From Diphasiastrum complanatum (Eukaryota > Streptophyta > Lycopodiopsida > Lycopodiales > Lycopodiaceae): a stretch of 64,000 bases of DNA. The stretch lies in contig CM055100.1 in assembly GCA_029204225.1 (NCBI GenBank), positions 1,278,587 to 1,342,586 of the forward strand, given 5' to 3'. Below, piece after piece: positions 35,401-44,400 of this stretch. The notes under the pieces were generated by a model. The model saw nothing but the letters and a program-made list of their open reading frames with translations. It searched no databases and had not been told where the DNA came from. A program made the translations under genes and the position numbers. Every line of letters begins with the position of its first letter. Within the stretch, counting starts at the first letter, position 1.

Positions 35401-38400
35401 ATGGCACACGGTACCTTCAAGGCCCCTATCACGAGAAGAGCAGCATGCCAAAAGCTCCAGAAGGTCCAAGAGATCAATGCATCATCTAAAAAGACATGAT
35501 GCATAAAAACAATAGCAACAAATCTAGAAATAGTAGAGGCCCCAACTGAAAAACTATAGCCGAAAAACTCATCCAGAAAGACCTCATATGGACATACCAA
35601 TCCATCATAGGATACACCAAAAACGGATGGAGAATCGGATGACCCATCGGAACTGGCCGCAAGTGTAATCCCAAAGTACACACCAGGCGCACAAGTGAGG
35701 AATAGAAGAAATGCACTGGAACGAGGAACATGATCCCCAAGATCAGTAGCAAGCATCGGAGCAATATCCACGTGTAGCTGGGAATGAGTATCAAAGCACA
35801 TATGAGCATTACTGAAGTATATGGCGGCAACATCCCGAAAAACTATCCAAGAGAGGAGAAGGAACTCTCTCAAGGTACTCTAATGGTCTCGGAAAATCAG
35901 AACAAAGTGGCAACTCAGCATCGGAGACCAAGCGATATGGAGCAACCTGAAATGACGGGGAATCTGAAGATCACCTGGACAAATAGTAGCTGGAACGGAG
36001 GCAATAACCCAAGCCATCAGGATATGCCAAGCCTGACAATGAGCAACAATCCAAGGAACAGATAGAGAGCCACATGCATAATCATAGAGATATCCGCACC
36101 ATAGGCGATCAGTAATATGGAAAAACCAGCCTAAATATCCATTTCATACCACCTGGTTCGGCTTCAAGTCTTTGTAGTCAAAACTGTGGCATGATGGGGA
36201 GCTTTGCGCGGCCACAACAGCCTCTTATTTTTTTATCAACTCTTTGCCCTTTGCAAACTCTTGAGTAGCCATCAGCTTGTGTTGATCAAATTTACTCTGG
36301 AAGCCCGCCGAAGTTGCTTTGTAGGTTGATTTCGTGCTGAGATGTAGGCATCCTCGCATTAGTGGTAGATTCAAAGTTTTATTTTTTCTTTTCTTTGATT
36401 ACATTGTTTTTCATTGCTTATTTTTTAGTTTTTGGAAAAGACATTGAAAAACATGTGTGTGAAAAATATGAAAAAAATCAAAAAAAGACATTAGAAGAAG
36501 ATTGATGGAAATGTATTTTGATTTTCAAGTGAAAGAGGTTAATTGTATGGTTCCCATCACAGATTGCACACCATACATTCTCCCTGTTAGGATACTGTTG
36601 TCGCATCAGCTTATCAGGTGCTGCACTTATCTTAGCAGCATGATCTTCTAGCTTCTTTAGTTTCCCATCAAACTGAGCTTGCATTTGCTCCACCTGCAAC
36701 TGTTGACGTTTACCCAGCTTTTTGAACTCATCCATCATCAAATCCGCAGTTGCATTAATGTTGGTAGATGCAATGGTGGTAGTTTGCCCAGCTGTATACG
36801 GTAACATTTCAATGTGAGGTTTATCATTTGATTCCTCATCTTCCTCCCGCATTGCATCATCCATTGCTTATTGCAACGTAGCATATTGCACCCTTTGCTT
36901 AAGTTCTACTCTGATGCTTTTCGGCAATCCAGCTAAAAACCACATAATCATAGCATGATTGAGAGGCATTTCTGGATTACATTTTGATTGGAGATGTTTG
37001 ATTCATTCGATGTAATCTATGACCATCTCTTTCTTCCCCATCTTGATCTTACTCAGCCACAACAATGGATCTTCCAAAAACTTCCTTGGCTTGAATTGAG
37101 TGATCAAGGCAACTTTTAGTAATTCCTCGTCATGACGTTCTTGCGGAGTTTGATTGAAAAATCAATCCAAAGCGCCATACGAAATGCTTTCAGCTTATTT
37201 GTTGGATTAACTTCACCATAGATCTCACAAGCAGAAATCTGATTGGATCAGTACCTCCATTGTATTTAGGTATTTCCAATCTAGGTGTTCTTTTGATTAT
37301 TGGTCGGGGTGGTGGTAGATCATAATCTTCCTCATCACGATCAATCTCTTGAAATTGATAATCTTTAGATGCAAAATCTCCAGATGAAGATTCTTCGTAA
37401 TCTATCGAATAGTGACTGCTAGATGTCCCACTAGATTGAGATCATGATGGTTCAGGTTGTTGAAATATAATGCCGATTTTGCCCCTTAAGGCTTGTATAT
37501 TTGTAACTTGTAAGTTGTGCATAAGACATGGGGTTAAAACATATTATGTACATAGTGCACTCCACTTGTGCTAATTAGGCAAGCAATGACAAGTAGGTTA
37601 AAGACCCATGTGTGGTCTAGAGCGAGAATTAGTAAGACACGGCCTCTATACATTACATGCTATATGTGGCCCTTGGTTTGGAGGGGTTTCCACGCCCTGC
37701 TACTCCTTCACTAATCATTCAAGTTGTGTGAGCTTTGAAGTTTTCTCTCTCTTGCTTTTGTCTTCTACTCCATAGCTGGTTTTTTCAAGCTTTCATAGTG
37801 TGCTTACTATGTTGTTATGATACTCTTAAGCTAGGTCTGGGATTTTGTCATGGTATCAGAACAGGTTATGTTGCCTGTGGTGTGTTGAAAGCTTGGACCT
37901 GTTTTGATCAGATTCCTGCCATTCTTGGAGAGCAGCTTATCTTTGAGGAGGGTGCACTTTCTGTAGGGGCATCTGATCTCTGTGCTATCTACATGGTTGG
38001 AGTACTGTTGGCAAGGGGAGTACTGTGATCCAAAAACTTTCTAATTTGGGAGAAATTTTTTTGAGTCTTTTTGGACAGCCAGGGCTGTAGGAGGGCGCTT
38101 TCTACAGTGGGAACTTCAGTGAAAGTTTTGAGTGGATCTTGGACAAGTGCCAGGACAGCCATTCAAGGGGATAGTTTCAAATCTAGAAGTTGAGGGTTAT
38201 TGAGCAAGTGGTTGCATACCCTAGTTGGGTGAAAACCCCAGTTTACCTTTTGTGTTTTATTTCTATCTAGCTATGTCTAGTCTTGCAGAGAGCATGCTGA
38301 GTGAAGCCAGCCGGCTTGATGGCACTAACTTTAGCATTTGGAAATTCATAATCAAGAACATTCTTGAAGATAAAGAATGTTGGAAGCTTGTGACAAGTGA

Positions 38401-41400
38401 GGAGGCTGTTTCAACATCTGAACTTGAACTCAAGGACTATATCAAGAGAGGGGAATGTAGGAAATAGAAGCTTAAGGATCCAGGATCTTAACTGTTTAAT
38501 CACACAAAGCATTCTCAAAAGAAAGAAAGAGATGGCTAGAAACCCTCTTGTAGAAACTTGTGGACAGCCAAGGAGAATAGTCAGTATTGCTTACAAAAGT
38601 GTCTCATACAAATGGGATGCACACATATATATAGTCCAAGATGTCTATCCAACTTCATGACTATTGGCTATCCAACTACTTGACTATTGACTATCCAACT
38701 TTCTATAAGTTACATAGAAAGAATAAGGTACCTCCAATATGTCAAGTTGGGGTACTTAATGTCACAATTAGGCCTAGTGGACCCATGAGTCCCTACCAAG
38801 TTAATTTTATACTAACTTAGCTAACTCTAAGTTAAGTAGGCCTAATATAATAAATGACCATGGTTACACAACTCTCGACCTTTTGGGTCAAAGTAACCTA
38901 TGGTAATGTAAGCGATTCCATTTACATTCCAACACCCTCCTTAAATGGAAATGCATAACATAACATGAAGTAACTTCTCGAAAGAGAAAAATACAACTTG
39001 TTGTCCAAACTTCACGTCCCCAAATAAACTTTGCACCGAAGTAGTCGAAATCTCAACCCCAATCATGTCCAACATATAAAAGGAAAAGAATGCGTAACAA
39101 TGAAGCATCAAGTCGAAGGGTGAGGATTTGCATGCTCCATCCGAACTAGGGAACCAACATAAACTCGGCAATAAGTCGAAACATGGACTTGTAATCCATC
39201 ATAGGCTCCCACATCATTCGAAAATACTTCTTACCATAAGGACAATAAAAAAGAGTACCAAACTCTTTTGGCATCACATCCTCCCGAACCTTACCATCAA
39301 TGACTTGCTCACATAGAATAGGTAATGTACCAACATCATGATGAAGAGTAAGTGTAGAACCAAAAAAATCAGCAAGAGGTACTGATTTTAAAGAGGCATG
39401 TGCCTTCCCTTCGTAGTAAGACATCTCTTTGTTGTCCTCCAAAGTCTCCAATTGCCGACAAGGAACTGTTATGGGCTGTTCAACACTTTGCTGCCCAAAG
39501 TGTTCCCAACATGGACCATGTTGTCCATAATCTTCTGCAGGCTGTTCCTGAAGCATAATGGACTGCTCATGATGTAAAATGGGCTGTAAATGACCAACAG
39601 AAGATGACGGAACCTGCTGTCCAACGTCTTCATCATAAAAATTTGGCAAACTATCAAGAGATGCATCAACGATGGCATCATCAAAGTTGTCCCTCGAAGA
39701 GGCATGGGATGACATAGAAGTTTCTTCAAGTAATGAAAAATTCTCTCCAAACAAATGCTTGCTCTTAACACTTTGAACAAAAGTACTAATTGACACATGT
39801 TGACTCTCTCCTCGATTAGTACAAAAAGGTTCCAAAGAGTGCTCAAATTTTTCAGCCTTTGCTAAAACATCAAATTGAAAAGGTTTTGCATGAAATTTTT
39901 CACTAATGCATCCATCGCATGCATCAACTTACGGTGACTTGAAAAAAGAAGATTGCTTGAACATCTACTCAATGTATCATTGTTGAGAGCTAAAGATTCC
40001 AGTCCCATGTGGAAGATCAACAAGAACCCAAGTGTGGTTCTTCATGAGTGAGTTGTACTCCTCTTGCATCGCATCCTCCCAACATTTTACTCCTCTGGCT
40101 TGCTCATAAAAAACAGGTTCTACTGCACCATCCTCAATAGAAGTTAGAGCAAAATAAAAAAAATCAACAAATTCTACTGATTTAGTAGACGCACGAGTCT
40201 TCCCTTCATAGAAATGATCCACTTTGATGTCCTGCAAAGTCTGCAACAACCATTTAGGGACTGGTTTGGGCTGTCCAACAGCCTTACCTTTGTCAACACC
40301 TTGTTGTCCAAAGTGTTCCAAACTTGTGAGGTAGGCCCTTTGCCTTGAGCATGCATCGAGCCATCTCCATGATAGTGCGATTCTTTCTTTCGGCAACATC
40401 ATTTTGTTGAGGTGTGTAAGGGGTTGTCATTTGATGATGGATACCTTTGCTTTGAAGATAAGTACCGAACGTATTCATTATATATTCCCCTCCTCGGTCG
40501 GTACGTAAGATCTTCAAAGGCTGCCCAAACTGATTTTCTATCATTGCTAGAATATCCTTAAAGCGTTGAAAAACTTCAGATTTTGCCTTCATAGGATAAA
40601 TCCATGTAAATCTTGAAAGGTCATCAATAAAAGTAGCAAAGTACTTACACCTTCCAATGGATTCGGTCCTCATTGGACGACATACATCACTATGAACCAA
40701 ATCAAATTTGTCATCAACTCGAATAGTTCCATCAATTGGAAAAGCTTGCCTTTGAAATTTTCCAAATATGCATCCTTCGCATACATGTCCTTCGGGATGC
40801 TCAATATTAGAAATGTCTTCAACCATATTGAATCTCTTCAACATCTTCAAGCTAGCAAAGTTGAGATGTCCAAACCTAGCATGCCATAATTCAGCCAACT
40901 CCAAAGAATGTGAACTTGATGCAACAAGACAAAAAGATGATGAAGCTCTTTGCTCATAGGTATCCATAAGGAACAATCCACCACGTAATGTTCCCAAAGC
41001 AATGATCATAAGAGATCTCTTTGGGTCTTTGAATGGACATTTGTCTTCTTTGAATTCCACAACCAATCCTTGGTTCATAATTGTAGACACCGAAATGAGA
41101 TTCTTTTTTATTTTTGGAACATAAAGTACATTACGAATGTACTTCTCCTCACCATTGGGTAAGAGAATGGGGATCACTCCAATACCTGTGATAGGATAAG
41201 AGGTGTTATCAACACCTTGAACTTTGCTTCCACCATGCACTTTTACAAGCTTTGTGAAGACTTCTTTGTGATAAGTCATATGGCGTGTGGCACCGCTATC
41301 AATCACCCAATCAAAAGATGAAAAAACAGCAACTTGTAAAGCTGAAGATGAGCTGTTTTCTGCTGAAAAACCAGCAAGATTTGAAGTGGCAGAAATCTCG

Positions 41401-44400
41401 TCTTTAGGAGAGATCAGATTATTAGTGACCAACGCATAATCATTATTGAAAAGATTATCCTCCTTTTCAAATTGTTGTTCCAAAGTAATGATTGCGATAC
41501 TTGTATCGTTACCTTTTTCTTTTTCCTTTGCAAGCCTCTTCCTACATTCTTTGATGTGATACCCAAACTTCTTGCAATAGTGGCACTTACCCTTCTTCTT
41601 GGAGCCTTGATCTTGAGCTTCCTTAGATTTTTGATCATCTTTAGAAGTGTTGAAAGAAGGCTTCCCTTTCCACTTGCCTTTGCCTTTGCCTTTTGCAAAG
41701 AAAGCTTGATCTTCTTGTTCACCAAAATCGATCCTTGTTTGCTCTTCTTGAAGAAGTAAGCCAACAAGTTCGTCGAAGGAGATTTGCTCAATGATGACAC
41801 AAATGGAAGGTAAGAATTAGGAAGAGAGTTGAGAGTAATAGATACAAATTGTGAGTTCTCAATCACTTCATCATCCTAAGAAGCTCCTCTCGAAGATCCT
41901 TGATCTTCGTCGAGTGGTTTGTAAGCAAATCACCTTCTTGCATCTTCAAGATAGAAAGTTGATTTCGAAGATATACCACTTTTGCCGCATTCTTTACTTG
42001 AAACATCTTGGCAAGAGTCTCCCAAGCACTTTTGGAAGTCTTGCATGATCTAATATGAGGAATGATAGATCTCTTTACTGATAATGCAATGACGGAATGT
42101 GCTTGTGCATCTCGTCGATCCCACTTCTTTTGCTCATCGAAAGACACCTCCGTAGATGATGAAGTAGTTGTTTTAGATGGTGTAATAGGTGCCAAGGTAG
42201 GCGGCCTCTCTTCGTCACCATTAACTACTTCCCACAAACCTTTAGCAATTAGAAGGTTCTTGATCATGTAGCACCACAAAGAATAATTTGTGCCATCCAG
42301 CCTATTTTCATTAAATAAAGAACTAATAGACTCTGATTCTTTAGCCAGCAGAAAAATCAGCTTGTAGTAGATAGGAAATAGACTTTCCAAGTCAAAATCT
42401 ACTCAAAGGGCAGCAACCTCAAAGCTAAAACTATGAGCACAATAGATTGCAATACTCCACATGCAATTTGCTCAACAAGTAATGAAATAGGTGGCTGATT
42501 TCTGCACAAAAAACAGAATGCTCACAAAATACTCACAAATAGGTAAACTTCAAATGAAGCCAAAACAAAAACCAGAAATTTGTGGCTAAAAGGAGTGCAC
42601 ACTATGTGCATATAGAGCTAATGGTAGCACCATACTCCAAGCTCACCAACAGGGAAATTTCAGCAAGAAATGTGTATTTTCATTTAAGAAGTAAATCTGA
42701 AATTTTCAGCATGTAATTGAGTCAAGATCACATGCAATTGGTTTGAGCATGGGCGCCCTACTGCTAGCTCTCAAATAGGTGAAGGTGTCCTACAATTTCC
42801 TGCAAAAAAGCTATAAGAAGATGAACAGATTCTTCTCTTGCAAAAATCAGCATCTTGATGATTTTCTGCAACCAAAAAGGGAAGAAGATAGCCCTCCCGC
42901 AAGCAATATGATCACCTAAAGGCTCTGATACCATGTAGGAATTGAAGCCTAAGGATCCAGGATCTTAACTATTCAATCACACAAAGCATTCTCAAAAGAA
43001 AGAATCCAGCCAAGGACAAGAAGAAAGGAAAAGGCAAGAACAAAGGAGCACCACAAACACTTGAGCAAGGAATGGAGAATTTGCAAATGTCAGAAGCACA
43101 ATCCTCCTCGAGTACCTCTTCCACACCTCGAAGGAAGGGGAATTGCAATTACTGTGGTAAATATGGACACTTTGCTTTTGAGTGCAGGAAGAAGCTTGGT
43201 CAAATGAAAATGGTTTAGGACTAATGCTTTTTCGTATTATCAACCTGTGGAATTGAATCAACGAGCACAACTCAACTATAATACTCCAACTCACCACGTG
43301 TGGGAATTTTGAAGACACTAGAACGTGGAACTTACTGCCTCCATGCTTGGAAAGTACGCTCGTACCAAGTTGTCACAAAGCAAGGCAAGAATTGAAATGA
43401 TATCACATAATATCTTCTTCTTCGAATGTGGATTTGATAATTGCTCTTGACTCTGTGTTGGTTTCTGATTCGATAAGTATTTCACCAATAAATTTATAAT
43501 AAGGTAAAATAGACCCGGGTTCCTCATGCGTGCCAATCAGATGTTCCTAAATTATTCCAATGTCACATAGTCACAAATCATAACATGGAGGTCCAGGGCC
43601 CGAGTAACTGTCCAAAATATGCCTGCAGGCTGTAACCACAAAAGAGCTGGAAAAGATCCCATTGTGTAAGACCCGAACAATCTTTTTGGAAGCTAAATGT
43701 GGCATAATGTGGCACCAACTCTACCATCCAAGTCATATTTGAATAAAGAATAAGAGGCCCAAGTTATGACGAACTTATTGAGACTTTTAGACAGCCTCTC
43801 ATAGGAGTCGACTGTTCCATATATGGTACAGAAATAGTAAAATGATGTCTCCACGACTTCATATGCTCCAGGTTTGTGCGATTAAATCCTTGGGTTCCAT
43901 ACTTCTCAAAAGATGGTATAGGAGTTCTACCATGCAGATAGGGGGACCTTTATGGCTTATCATGAATGATAAATCCTCAAAATAGTCTTCATAGTCCCTC
44001 AGAAATCTTCCGACGCATATTAGGTCCATTGCAAACTGGCAACTTCCAGAGATTTGATAAACCATAGACATAGCAGGAACGTGCATATGCCAAAATTGAG
44101 TTGTGATGGAGTTGAATTCCTTATATTTATATCACTTCTTTTTGTCGTGAACAGGTAGTATCCTTTACTTCACGTTCCAATATACCTCTTGTTTTTTAAC
44201 ATGCAATAGTGGAATGTACCCCCCAAAAAGGTATGGGATGGACATTTTAATTTATCGGTTTTTATGTATAGCTGTAAAGAGATCATTGTGCTTCACTTGA
44301 GATACTTATTCAGCATGGCATGACCTATTATGCAGTTACTGATGACTAAAAAAAATCAATTGAGGGGATCATAGCATTGTATTTGATGTTTTAGTATTAG

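Larger units (their letters stand above)
38456..43005 (-). mobile_element. Nested copia element, non-autonomous
   Basis: Minus-strand element inside the gag of the plus-strand copia. The left (3') LTR is 38456-38934. The right (5') LTR starts at 42934 but only about 72 bp remain before it joins host gag sequence at 43006. The primer-binding site complement is at 42922-42933. Gag, protease and integrase are present with frameshifts. RT and RNase H are absent, replaced by two diverged copies of the integrase-RT linker. Confidence 0.88.

Noticed and set aside
25270-36133. The two 2-kb repeats read as the paired LTRs of one 11-kb element
   Set aside because: Each repeat holds a 430-440 bp LTR plus pol 3' end in the same order, and exon 2 of a cellular gene lies between them. 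They are two separate insertions.
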